DNA of 64,000 bases from Heliocidaris erythrogramma. Its lineage: Eukaryota; Echinodermata; Echinoidea; Camarodonta; Echinometridae. Both the position numbers and the translations under genes were made by a program. Of this stretch, positions 1 to 12,560 are shown piece after piece. How positions within the stretch are numbered: the stretch's first letter is position 1; each line of letters starts with the position of its first letter. The stretch spans positions 13,213,725-13,277,724 of the forward strand of contig CM046866.1 in assembly GCA_025617745.1 (NCBI GenBank). The letters run 5' to 3'. Below the pieces are notes generated by a model, which saw nothing but the letters and a program-made list of their open reading frames with translations, had not been told where the DNA came from and ran no database searches.

Positions 1-816
1 CCATTTACAACACATGGGAGAAGAGTGGCAAATTAAGATTGAGATCTTTATAAAAGACATTTAGTGGCATGCCGGGGCTCGAACACAACACCTTCTCATC
101 TACCTTCAACCGGACGACTACGACACCAGCTCTCGAGACAAACCTCTCCGACAAAATGTCCCTTTCTCTTAGCTATCTATGGGCATGATGGGGAAGGGGA
201 GGGAGGGAGGGGGAAGGGAGGGAGGGGAAGGGAGTCGTGTCAGGTGCTGATGCTCCAAACTTATTGACGGGAAATACAGGATCTATTGGGATTCAGTGCT
301 GATTAATGAACGTCGTCCTTACAGCCTTTCATCAAAGGCAGGTTAACCGCACATATGACTACGTTACATGGTAAACATATACAAATCAGTGTATAGAGGC
401 AGGAACAGGCTTGCCCTTAACATTGGACAATTGATTTGGGATTTATCCTGACCACGTGCAGCCTCAATAATGTGGCCCCTTTTTAATTAAAAATTACCAC
501 GCCCTTTCATCTCTTCATTAATGTATTCTAGTCTTGATTTCCGAACTTTGTTTATTTGTTAACTTCTGGTTTAAAATAGAATTATTAGAGTTACATGGCT
601 AGGTGGCGTAGTGTGGCTGCTGTCATGGGGGGGGGGGGGGGAACTTTGTATATTTGTTCTAGATGCACTAAATGCATGGATGTATGATGGGAGAGAGTAT
701 TGGAAGGATCATGTCCTCTTCAGTTCTTTTTCTTTCTTTTGCTCTGTTTTTTTTTTCTGTCTAGCCCCTCTCTCACCCCTCTCCCCTCCCTACCTCTTCC
801 CTCTTTCTTTATATTA
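1..816. other. Intergenic, no gene seen
   Basis: Contains a G-rich tract at 189-235 and a poly(G) run near 627-641. Open frames are short and compositionally biased. Confidence 0.6.
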
Positions 817-948
817 TCATCAACATTATTGTTATTATTATTATTATTATTATTATCCATTATCAAATATTGATATTATTATTGTTATTATTAGTATTGT
901 TATTGTTATTATCCATCATCAAATGTTACTATCATTATTATTATTACT

Positions 949-979
<31 letters not shown>

Positions 980-1095
980 CCATTATCATTATTATCATCA
1001 TCATCATCATCATCATTATCATCATTATCATCATCATCATTATCATTATCATCAATATCATTATCATTATTATTATTACCATTATCATTATTAAA
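817..1095. repeat. ATT/ATC trinucleotide microsatellite
   Basis: Long run of TTA, TCA and CAT triplets with few interruptions. Frames through it give Tyr/His, Leu/Ser or Asn/Asp strings and are not genes. Confidence 0.95.
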
Positions 1096-1466
1096 TCTCA
1101 AGATGGTCCAGTCATGAAGGCAGACTACGTGATATCTATTTATTATCGGGACGGTACGGACAAAATACCTACTACTAGGTGTGTTTGACATTGAGACCTT
1201 GGCAGGTGGCTTAGTCCTGGAGCACGAGACTCGAGGGAGTTGCCCTTTCACCAATCATGATCCCTTTGTACGCCCCCTCCCAACACCCCCCTCCTCCCCG
1301 AAAATACAATATTCCACGAAATGGGGCACGCCAATGACTTTGTGCCACAAATGAACACAAAGCAGAAAGGAAGTCATCCATTGTCACCCATATCATAAGA
1401 CTGTGACGTCGAGCTTGGATCTGTCCGCACTGCTAGAAACTGTTATACATTCGTGCTATCTTGGAT

Positions 1467-1673
1467 CAGGGGCGGATCCAGGATTTTTAAAAAAGGGGGA
1501 ACCATGCCGGAAAATATGTGGCAAGTTGAAAGGAAAAAAAATGGTCTTATTTTTCAGATGCCTATTGGTTAAAAAAAAAGGAAGGGACACATCCTTTTGA
1601 GGGTTTTGAACATAAGGGGTTTGAAAGGGGGGGGGGGGGCACGGGCCGGTTCTGCCACCTAAATCCGCCCGTG
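1467..1673. mobile_element. hAT-like MITE with internal poly(G)
   Basis: Begins CAGGGGCGGATCCAGGATTT and ends AAATCCGCCCGTG, an imperfect inverted repeat, with a 13-G run in between. Flanking 8-mers do not match, so the copy is old or its borders have decayed. Same terminal style as the copies at 21638, 22060 and 39699. Confidence 0.55.
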
Positions 1674-4375
1674 CCTTTGACAGTTGATTTTTCTGCATTT
1701 ATATATATAATATGGAGCCCACTTTTTCTATCAATTCGTGTGCCCCACCACACCCCTCCCTATTTTTTTTAAATTTGGTTAAAGGAAAATGTTCCTCTTA
1801 GAAAAATAAGATTGTTGCGACAGGTCTCCCTGACATCTCTTCCGGTCAAACTGCCCCCAATGCGAGTCCCAAAACGAAACGGAGCAATTCGCATTGCTGT
1901 TTATTTTGTCACCTTCCACATCGGGTTGATCGGAATGGCATGCAGTTTACAAATCTCATATTGTATTCATTGCTTCATTTCTTGATTCTAAAATGTCGAC
2001 GCAATTATTCTAAAGTGGTTTTAATATCTCTGTGATAAAAGAACTTACTGAGCCTTTTTTTTTACAGCAAAACGAATAAAGATTTGATTTGATATTTATA
2101 GTGTCGACTCCATTATTTTCAGCAAAGACCTCTCCCTACCAGCAAATCGTCAATGAATCGTCAATCAATCAATCAATCACTGGAACCAGGATATTGTAAA
2201 TGGGGGGGGGGGGGGGGGGGTGAAGACACAATTCGAAAACATACCTGACAAGCGGAGGGGGGGGGGGGTGAAGGTAGTAATTTTTTCGGTGCTAATTTAC
2301 TAAAAAGAATATCATAAAAGCAAACAATTGTTCAATGTCATATATTTCCAGTTTCCAGGCACCTTTTGGGTCTAACAATTAAAAGGAGGGAATTTTTGGG
2401 CTGTGTAATTAGAAGTATGCCAACTGTGCTTTAAAAGGGGCGGTTGTGTGCCCCCCCCCCCCAAAAAAAAAGCCCGTCGTCCTATGTAGGTCGCGGACAC
2501 TCACCAGTTGAATATCATCTTGCCAATCACTGTTTTTATTGTTTTTGGACATTACACAGATGTCCGCTGACCGAAGTTTTTTAATTAGCGTGCAAAAATT
2601 TAATTGTCGGAATGGTCATGGTCATTTACGTATGGTCCAAGTGAAATCAAAGCCGACATCCAAATGATAATAATGACCGGAAATGACGAGTTATACCTGT
2701 CGGCTATTGGCATCAAACATGTCTTCGTTTATACTCGTGATCTGTATACACTTTACTTCAATGTCGTTTATCCGAAAATGCTGTGTAAAATGTCAAATAC
2801 GTATACAATAGAAAATAAAGATCTAATCAAAATATATCTCTTTTGCCATTCTTCGCCTACAATCACCTTTTGCAATATGTAAATTCGGCAGCTGTCATAT
2901 ATTTTGATGTTTACCATGCGGATTGTATTAGTAAGCCTTCATTTATAATCAATGAATTATCCCTATTTAACATTTGACCTGTTTCGAGGTGTACTCTGTA
3001 TACGGCCTGTCCATTGATATCCATCTTGGACAGTTCGCGTTTGATTCTAATTAATTGAATTATCAATTTTAATCAGCACTTGAATGTGCAGACTGTCCTT
3101 GTTTTTGATGATTGTTAGATTCAATACATATTTAGTAGTGAAACACATTTATGGTTATAGATGGATATTGGAAAGATAAGAATATAATTACAGGGAATAA
3201 GAAGGGGTGTACCTCCAGTTCTTTGGGTAGATTATTTCAAAATAAGTTATTTTTAAATACAGCTGGCGGAATCGAGCCGCTCATTACAAACAAACAAAAC
3301 AGTACAAAAAGAAATAAACAAAATCTATTAATGGTATGTCATATCTCTCTTTGGTTTTTTTTTAAAAGCTTAATATTCGTGGAATATCGACTTATAAGAC
3401 CTATGATATATGACTTTAGATTCGTATAGTCATATAACTATGTTTTTTATGACCACATTACCATCGTCAGAGGAAATTTAAACAAAATATTCATGGAGCG
3501 GATGTCACAGGTCAAATCAATGTTTAGAAACATACAGAACATGCTGTATGAAAAATACATTCTGGGAAGGAAAACATCCGAGCTTCCGAGAAATTTTGCT
3601 CATAGATATAGGAAATGAATCAACAAAAAAGACACAAAACCTTGAGAAAGAAATCCGACCAAAGATCAGAAAAGATTTTCTTGTGTCCACGGTCCGCTAA
3701 GGTTTTCGGTCACTGCGGTCGACTCCGTATGTTTGTTTTTTCGAGTTGTTTTGTATCTTGTTGTTCTTTTTTGGTGCACTTTCCAAAATGGAATGACCCG
3801 GATATGAAATGACATAATCCTTAACCATCACAAATCATCCCTAGCGATGATTTAGTTTTGACTTATTGATATATGTTTCGGTATCTCAGTCAATGTAATT
3901 GAGATAAATTCGACTCGGTCAATTCCATGTAATGTGTACGTCTATATGTATCAAGCATTGATAAAAGTATTTCTGATGAAACCTTTAGTCTTGGGAGTGT
4001 GATCATAACTGTCATCATAACATCTTCATTACTGCCGAATCATCAGTAATGATCAATTATTTTGTAATCGTTCGTATTTGTCTCAAAATTCTAGTCGCTT
4101 TCACTTTAGGCCCAGCTTTAATAATTGTAAAATTAATGTTTTTGAATTTCAGCATAGCGTTTATCAAGGTGAGAATGTTAAAAGTGACGAATTTTCGGGC
4201 ACCGTTTTAATATAAACGTTATGATAAAAATAAATATTCTAGGCGACAAGCAAAAAACTGATGAAAGTTCGCTTACCTGAACCTAACAATACCAAAGCAA
4301 ATATGCACACTTGTAATGTAGTTTCAGGGTACCTATGAATTTAAGTCCTACCTAAGTGAATATCATGGGGATAAA
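1674..4375. other. Intergenic, no gene seen
   Basis: AT-rich with poly(G) runs at 2202-2221 and 2257-2268 and a (TCAA)n stretch at 2160-2178. Frames up to 92 codons have no recognisable motif. Confidence 0.6.
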
Positions 4376-4560
4376 TAAATTCCTTAACCAAGGGCACCAG
4401 CGCACTCACTTAGCCTCGAATCTCGGTTACAATCAAGCGCTTTTACCAGTTAGCCTGTCCACGAAGCTAACGGCCCTTTACAGGTGAACCGTTAACCCCG
4501 ATGTGACACAGCGGTGTTAAAACTATACACCGTCACGGTCAGGGTTAGTCGCCATGCATA
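4376..4560 (-). mobile_element. tRNA-derived SINE remnant
   Basis: The minus strand shows an A-box-like GGCTAACTGGTAAAAGCG, then CTTGATTGTAACC and GAGATTCGAGGCT as a decayed B box, followed by GTGCCCTTGGTTAAGGAATT, a tail style common in invertebrate SINEs. It is heavily mutated and the borders are approximate. Confidence 0.4.
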
Positions 4561-7500
4561 CTCGAAAACGCCAAAAGGAGTCCTACTTTCTGCGCCGCAA
4601 TCATAACAAATAGAAACCCATGTATACAAGGCCACCGAGTCTAGAGAAAGAGCAGACTTTTGTCAACCGCCCTATTTTCAAATCGTGGACGCCCATTATG
4701 GTAGTAGTCAAGCTCATATCGAAAATACTACTTGATTTTCTTTTGCCTGTTCATGAACAATTATTTAGCAATCAGATTATTTGAAAAGAAGAAGTAAGAT
4801 AGTGCGAGTGTTCTTAGGGTCTTTTGAATCTTTATAGTAATTAAAATACAAAAGGTTCTTAAATTGGGGACGATTTTTGGGCTACATTCTAATGCATTTT
4901 TAATTATTGTAATTGATTACTGCTATATTTCAAAATAAAAATGTCGAAAACTGCTACGATTTCGTATGATTTTATTGAATTGTTGCATTTGCCCTTCCCC
5001 TCCCTCTCTCTGCCTTTCCCCACAAGCTCTCTCTCTCTCTCTCTCTTTCTCTCCTCTCCTCTTCTCCTTCTCTCGCCATTTCAGTCTATCTCTCCTCTAC
5101 TTCCTCTTCTTATTCTTCCCTCCCTAAAAAGCTCACAAGTCCATGCATGTATAATTATGATCGGACGATAGTAACCATGACCGTGAAGAATTATTGGCAC
5201 TTGTTTGGCACAACCTCATCAGATTCAGACCTCACATTTCATTCTGTTTGAGGCCGGATTATGAGGAATAACAGTTGTATTTCTCTTTTTTCCAAAATGG
5301 CACAGGCGATGATAATTGATATTTGAAGAGACAGCCCTACAAATAATTACCATTTCATTCTCCATTTCCCCCTCGGGAGCTGTCATGACTAATATTTTTT
5401 CTTTAATTTGGAGGCGAAACCTAATCCATAATCATTTGTTGCAACAGCGTATCGTATTAGGTGTGACCAGCAAGATCAACTAATATTTAACTTATCCTTG
5501 AACAAAAACACAAGATTTATCTCAATTCAATTTCTGAAGAGTCTCTTTCTCGACCAATCAGTAATTGTCTTTCAATAAGAATACCAAACACTGATGGAAT
5601 CTTCATTCTGATTGGTTGATTGGACACTCGTCGAGCTGTTCTAATGACAATAGACAACTTTTATTTTCTTCAAACAAATAATATCATTTCATATTAGATT
5701 ATATAATTTTACCTTTTTGAGATACTGTAATTTTCTTTCTTTCTATCTTGAAACTTCAAATATTTAAAAGTATTATTACCATGATGACATTGTTTTGATA
5801 TCCCTGAAATTATCTAACTTCGATTGAATTGTGATAATTCTCTCTTGCATTCTTTAAACTGACTAAAACTAAACAAGAATGTCAAAATGCTAATCTTTAT
5901 TCTCCTCTATAATTTTGATAAGTATTGTGTTACAAGACCAAACATTCCATTTACTTGGTGAAATTTTCCGTAGTGCTTACGGTTCCAATAAAATCCCCTT
6001 AAAAAATACACAATATTCCCCGTAACTGCAACAAATCATAATCTATAGGAAAGTGAATTGTTAACTGTATATTCAAATAAATGACAGTCACTACACAATA
6101 TCAAGTGCACTATAGTCACCAAGACAAACCTCTCTCAGAATAAAATAAAGTTTTCCAAATAAATACTTTAATACATAGGAAACTGATATTCAAATGCCTG
6201 CTCAATTGCTCAAGCTCAAAGCACTTATCAATTTATCCATTAACACATTAACACAACTCAAATCAGAATCACTTGAAAGAAACACTTGCAATTAAGTGTC
6301 GCATATGTTTCGCCTCGTCATGCTAATAAAGGACGAGACATTATCCATAACTACACGACATATCTTTTTACAACTGCTCTCTGTTTAATCCTTAAAACGA
6401 CACCCGAACCTCAACAGATGGCGAAAACCATCACAATCTTGTCACAAACATCTCTCCCCCGAAATTCATTGAGAATGGATTTAGATTCATAAAAAAGGAA
6501 AACAAAAATATAACTTGGCAAGCTCTCATTGTATGACTCTCGTTGATGCCACGCAATAACAATAGCTCATCAGCATGTATGAGCAGTGGCCGTGAACGCT
6601 ACACAGGTTGATAATTTTTTCCCGTTTCATATTAAATTTATTTATGTATCTTGCACGCCCATAGCTGTAATCTTCAGCTGTTGCAAATTGCTGCCAACAT
6701 TTCTGCCCCCTGCGCTGTAAACGAAAACCGCGAAGTTCGATTACTTTTTCCACGTTGTTTCGTCATTGTATCGAAACAACTCTCTCTCTCTCTCTCCTTC
6801 TCTTTTTCGCTTGATTATCAATTTCTTACTATTTTTAGTATGAAGATGCAGGTATTTGTTATTTCATCTTCCAAGCTTATATCATTTTGTACTTGATATG
6901 AATATTTTTTTCAGAGAAAACAGTACGTCTTCTATTATTGAGAATGTTAAGTAAATTTAAATCATTTTTCCTAATACAGTATAAAAATTATGTGAAATTT
7001 CATTGAATAATTTCTAGATATAATTTTCGACTAAGTCCTTCCTTCATGTTAAATTTTGACGAAATGGAGAAATAAGAGAAATTTTCGAAGTTTGGAGTTT
7101 GCCTCATTCTTTTTCTAGAAATTGTGATGTTTCGAAAGTTTGCTGCACTTGCCATGGATTTAGAAATGGATACCATCGAACTATTGTACCTGTAATTTAT
7201 TGATAAATCATGAAATACGGTAAAACTGTAATCTGGACCCCCCCCCCCCCCCATTTCCTATTTTGTAGGCAAACATTGTTCTTCGGGTCCTGCAATATGG
7301 ATGACGTCATACATCCGACTTGTAACCACTCTTTTACCAAGAGCAGAAACTTGGCTCGCAGTTTAGTCCGCCTTAATCCATAGTCAAGGGTAGCGAGTAT
7401 TGCACACTTCCACATTATAGACTCTTGGTAATGCTGTAACGGACTCTGATTCATGAAAATGAGCAAATGATTTTGTTTTGTACGATTTGAACAGGAAATT

Positions 7501-8394
7501 TTGTCGTTTTCATTGTTTATGTTCAGGAAACGAGGGATCTTTTTTTGTCTTTACCTCTAAGCTTCTTGATCTCTGTTGTTGGTCAAGTAGCTTTGATGGA
7601 AGAATTATCCATGTTCATGATGTGGATGTGTTGAAAAAGAAGGACTGAGAGCGATAGGAGTTAAAATGGAGTGGGGTGGAAAGGGAGGAATTAAGGAGGG
7701 AGCGAAAGATAAGGGAGGGGAGCCGAAGAGAGAGGGGAGAGCAGGAAGAGGGGAGAGCAGGGAGAGAGGAGAGGAGAGGAGAGACAAGAATGGGGAAGGA
7801 AGACAGGGGGAGGAGAGGGAGAGAAGGAGAGGCCTTGGGAGAAGGAGGAGGAGACCGGAGGGAAGAGGAACAGAGGGGAAAGTGGAGAGGGGAGATGGAG
7901 AGGAGAAAGGGTATTTCTTGCTCCAAGCAGTTACAAAGTTCCTGTAAGTAACTATAAAGTGGTGAAAAAGAAGAAGGAAAAATCCCTGTTTTAACCACTA
8001 TCTTCTCGTAACCCCTCTCTCGCCAAGAGTTCATTTAGAAAGTTTAAAAGAATTAAAAAACATAAAATCTTCTGATACCAACATCTTATGATATTGGTAC
8101 AGGTTACCAATGACACGATACAGATTTTGTGGTCAGCTTTAATTAATTCTTAGATCCAATGCTTGGAACATTAAAGGCGTGTCTCTTCGTCGGGCTATGA
8201 AATTTCAGTCCCTATACCGATTATTTGAGATTCGATATCTAATATGGAACAAATTATCCAATTAACACAATCTCTAATTAATTGTTTGTGCTTTGGACTT
8301 TTCAGTTGGGTTCATGGGGGTACCAATAACCTTAAGAGGCGCTCTTCTAAGTTGTTTGAGATTTAAAGGCCAAAGAACAATTTGGTCAACACAT
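4561..8394. other. Intergenic, no gene seen
   Basis: AT-rich. CT-rich tract at 4996-5130 and a (TC)n run at 6781-6799. A C14 run lies near 7239-7252. Nothing else supported outside the purine tract listed separately. Confidence 0.6.
7660..7910. repeat. Purine-rich (GGGA/GAGA) low-complexity tract
   Basis: About 250 bp of almost pure A/G on the plus strand with few pyrimidines. It yields Arg/Glu/Gly-rich frames on one strand and Ser/Leu/Pro-rich frames on the other. No conserved coding signal. Confidence 0.9.
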
Positions 8395-8670
8395 GCAGGA
8401 AATTCGAATGAATGAAATCTTCTGATAACGAACTTTCGAATGAACGAATCGTCGGAATAAGGAACAGAATGACGAGCATTCTGAATGATGAATCCTCGGT
8501 TAAACGAAAATTCAGGAATAACTTTGGCTACCAGCACCCGCCGGAGTATATAACGAACATTCCAAGCGACGAATTTTCGATATGATGAACCTTCGAAATA
8601 ACGATTCTTCAGAGTAACGAATCTTCTGTTTATGACGGATTTTCGAATAACGAACATTCGGAATTGCGAA
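8395..8670. repeat. Degenerate short-period repeat related to the 26-bp array
   Basis: Many loose copies of a ~13-15-bp word such as TTCGGAATAACGAA occur here, for example CTTTCGAATGAACGAATCG and TTTCGAATAACGAACATTCG. The word resembles the TTCGGAATTATGAAC core of the array 1.4 kb away. It produces long spurious frames on the minus strand. Confidence 0.6.
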
Positions 8671-10017
8671 ATCTTTGAAATAAAGAGCTGTAACCAAAGA
8701 TACAATATTAATCAAAGTTTGATCATACAGTACCTTTGCTGACAGGCATATTTTGTCCCTAAAATTAAAATCGTTATTAGAGTGGAGTTCACAAGCTATT
8801 TTTCAATATGAATATAAAGCTATACCACAATTAAAGAGAATATGTCTTTTACACTTGTTTAAGTCGAACTTGTGCAACAGTAGGCCTGATATTGAAATCG
8901 TGTCACTTAAAATTCCCAAAAGAAATCCGAGCTAAAATCAAGTGATACGTGATCATGGTATTGGTCATCAGGAATTACTAATTAGGAATTGTATACACCG
9001 AATTGAAACGGGATAGCAAATTCTCAGTAATCCAATATGTATTCTAACGCTTAACAAAGAACCAAGTCAACTAATATAATATGAGAGCCTTGAACTTTTT
9101 CGATATTGGTGTGAAATATAGCAATTTCAAGTACCTGATGGGTGATTACGTATATCGGAAGAAATGTCATTTTGACGACGTTCGAGCCTTACACAAATAG
9201 TTGATAAAGTTGATAAAATTTTGCTTTGTGATTATCATATACAGATATCAGAAAAAACATTAGTTAGTAGTCATCTGTCGAGTGATTTTTTTTAAATGTA
9301 AAATATCCATGTTTTATATAAGGGACGGAAAGATATTTCATGCAGTTAAAATGTGAATCGCTCTTATGTGACGATCTGTATGGACCTTTTAGAGCGCTTT
9401 GTGATCCCAAGCAATCCTCAAGTAATCGTTGTATGATTGTTAGGTTTGAAACTAAGTATTTATCTAAGGGTCTGTTATTCCTTGACTCTTTTTAGTTTTA
9501 GCAGGTCCATAGTAATGAGATCCATCTGTCCATTATCAGGTTTGAAACAATAGGAAATTATTTTGATGATGATGATGATGATGTTACTATAAAGAATTCC
9601 ATGGTTTGGTTTTAAAATCATTGTTTACTATATAAGAACATTAGGAAATACAAAACGATCGTGTTCTGCAATCAATTAGCGACGGATTTAGCGAAGTTCC
9701 CTTCCACGATTAACCCTCAGCCAAGAATGCTCTGAGGCCACTGTTAAATTCAAACAAACTTCACCGTGAAAGCAAGATATTTTTAGTCACTCAAAACACA
9801 AAGCAATTTCTATTCTTAACAAAAGACATCTTGCTCGTCATACTCATTGTTATCATCTTTAACAGTCTATTTCTCAAGCCAAATTCTGTAAGTTTTTGAT
9901 TAATTCATTATCATTATTCTTGGCTTTTGTTCAATTGATTGTTAAGGTTACATGTCGTTTTTCTGAAGGTTCGTAATTAAAAAAAAAAAGAAAATGGTGT
10001 ACGGTTCTACATGTACT
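8671..10017. other. Intergenic, no gene seen
   Basis: AT-rich unique-looking sequence with a short (GAT)n at 9563-9582. Confidence 0.6.
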
Positions 10018-10935
10018 GCATTTTCGGAATTATGAACCATATTTCATTTTCGGAATTATGAACCCTATTTCATTTTCGGAATTATGAACCCTTTTTCATT
10101 TTCGGAATTATGAACCTTATTTCCTTTTCGGAATTATGAACCTTATTTCATTTTCGGAATTATGAACCTTATTCATTTTCTATGAACCTTATTTTTTTCG
10201 GAATTATGAACCTTATTTCATTTTCGGAATTATGAACCTTATTTCATTTCGGAATTATGAACCTTATTTCATTTTCGGAATTATGACCTTATTTCATTTT
10301 CGGAATTATGAACCTTATTTCATTTTCGGAATTATGAACCTTATTTCATTTTCGGGATTATGAACCTTATTTCCTTTTCGGAATTATGAACCTTATTTCC
10401 TTTTCGGAATTATGAACCTTATTTCCTTTTCGAATTATGAACCTTATTTCATTTTCGGAATTATGAACCCTATTTCATTTTCGGAATTATGAACCCTATT
10501 TCATTTTCGGAATTATGAACCTATTTCATTTTCGGATTTATGACCCTATTCATTTTCGGAATTATGAACCCTATTTCATTTTCGGAATTATGAACCCTAT
10601 TTCATTTTCGGAATTATGAACCCTATTTCATTTTCGGAATTATGAACCCTATTTTATTTTCGGAATTATGAACCCTATTTCATTTTCGGAATTAGAACTA
10701 TTTCATTTTGGAATTATGAACCCTATTTCATTTTCGGAATTATGAACCTATTTCATTTCGGAATTATGAACCTATTTCATTTTCGGATTATGAACCTATT
10801 TCGGAATTATGAACCTTATTTCCTTTTCGGAATTACGAACCCTTTCATTTTCGGAATTAAGCTATGGAAATTATGCCATTTCATGGAATTATGAACCCTA
10901 TTTCATTTTCCGAATTTAAGAACCTTCGGAAAACT
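10018..10935. repeat. 26-bp tandem repeat array (about 35 copies)
   Basis: The unit is about TTTCATTTTCGGAATTATGA plus ACCCTA. Variant blocks are segregated: copies reading ACCTTA dominate roughly 10100-10450, and ACCCTA dominates 10450-10740 and the start. Single-base and several-base deletions increase toward the right edge, where it decays into unique sequence. Confidence 0.95.
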
Positions 10936-11689
10936 AGTGCCCCCGTTCATGCATGCCGGCATGATTATGAAAATATGAGTATTGTCCTTATAACAGCGTT
11001 CATGAGAATATAATGAGTCTGTTGTTGTTGTTGATGATTCACAATAATTATTTTTCGTTGCTCCATAATAATTTTCGTAAAGAACATTTAAAGGCGAAAT
11101 TTATTGACTTTCACGTGATTAAAACTGATCATAAGTATATTTTTGCTTAACAGTGCTGGAAAGCATTTGAGGTAACTGTCTTCGAATACATAACACCATT
11201 TTGTATTATTCTAAATTTGTGGAATATGAAAGTTGAAGTGGAATTTTGAAGGTATACATTTTCTGAACTGTTGGAAATTTTTAGAGCGCTCAATTTTTAG
11301 CTGATTATGTTATTATTTGTTATTATCATAAAGAAATTTATTTTAGGTAAAGTTTATAGCAAGTTTTAGATAACAAAATGGAAGACCCCACCCCCAGATG
11401 AGTTCTAAAAATATTATTTCGCAGCTTTCTTCCCTCGAAGGAAAGGAATTCAATAAATGACCACAATCTCACACGGCCAAAATAATTTCACCTAACCACA
11501 AAATACAAACTTCAATCCCCAATTGTATAGGAGCTGCTCGATATGAATACTATGCCTAATGTTCCTTTTATGACATATGGATTAAAGAAAACACAATTGT
11601 TGTGCTTGTATAGCCTCATTGGTTTTACTGCTCTCCGCCCCCTTATTCCATTATCAATGATTATCGTCTTAGCTTACACTAAATTTAGT

Positions 11690-11850
11690 CTGACCAGCCG
11701 CGCGCGCGCGCTTTTGCCCCTGTTCTGCACCTGTCGTCTGCTCAGCGAATCTCTCACCCGCCGTCACCCCGCCCCGCCGGGACCTTTTGTTCGCTGGGTC
11801 ATTGTTCAACTGATTTCTGACCACATCGCCCCGCTCGCGCGCCACTGACG
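11690..11850. other. Short GC-rich island
   Basis: CCGCGCGCGCGC through CCGCCCCGCCGGG and CGCTCGCGCGCCAC within AT-rich sequence. No coding assignment. Confidence 0.3.
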
Positions 11851-12477
11851 AACAGATTGAGACCTCAATTTCTTATACCCTCGATGACACTTCGTGTTTT
11901 CTTAAGCGGATCTAAAGTTATTTTCTTTTCGATATTTTTTTTTCTTTCTCCCCTTTCTTCCACATTCTCCCCTCTCTCATTTTCTCTCTCTCTTCAAATA
12001 ATGCTTTATTTGGCTTCATTAATGTACTTTTTCCCCCACAAATGTGTTTTTCATTATTTTTCATCTCCGTATCTTCGATGTGGGTTGTTGTCATGAAAAA
12101 CACTGCCACCAGAAACAAATCCAAGCGATTGCATGATTTAATAGTCATCGTCTTTCAGCTTCACTTCGTTTGAAAGAAAAAAAAAGAAAAATGAAAAAAT
12201 GAAAAAATGTCCACTTTGCATTAATTTTGATTTCATTTGGCTCAAATGGCCCTAATCACTGTCCAATTTGTGTAATTAACTGACCACATTCACTGGACAT
12301 CTGTCACAAAAACGCTGGACATCACGCAGATGGATAGAAATTAATCACTCTAGAGCTTCACGCGCTTTAATATTTTGTTTGAAAACATCAAATTCTATGC
12401 TCAAGAAACCTCAAAATAAGACAATCTGCTGTTGCTTTCGCGTGACAAAACTTAGAAACGTTGTAGCAAGATCTGTC

Positions 12478-12560
12478 TATGAGAGTCTGAAGGGCGTTAA
12501 CTCTATGTAAAAGTATGAATTTTACGTCCTTCTGCCTGCTCTCGGAAGCAGGCCTTTAGG
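12478..12560. repeat. Dispersed ~75-bp repeat, copy 1
   Basis: ATGAGAGTCTGAAGGGCGTT then AACTCTATGTAAAAGTAT and TTTACGTCCTTCTGCC. The same pattern occurs at 20338-20412. The outer words GAAGGGCGTTAA and TTTACGTCCTTC are roughly inverted. Confidence 0.6.

Noticed and set aside
611-1254. Ser/Leu/Tyr-rich and Asn/Asp-rich proteins
   Set aside because: They translate the ATT/ATC microsatellite in different frames, with no start context or conserved motif.
7605-8034. Arg/Glu/Gly-rich and Ser/Pro/Leu-rich frames
   Set aside because: Product of the purine-rich low-complexity tract; composition alone keeps the frames open.
8274-8715. 143-codon minus-strand frame
   Set aside because: It runs through the degenerate TTCGGAATAACGAA repeat and repeats its own short peptide words; no family recognised.
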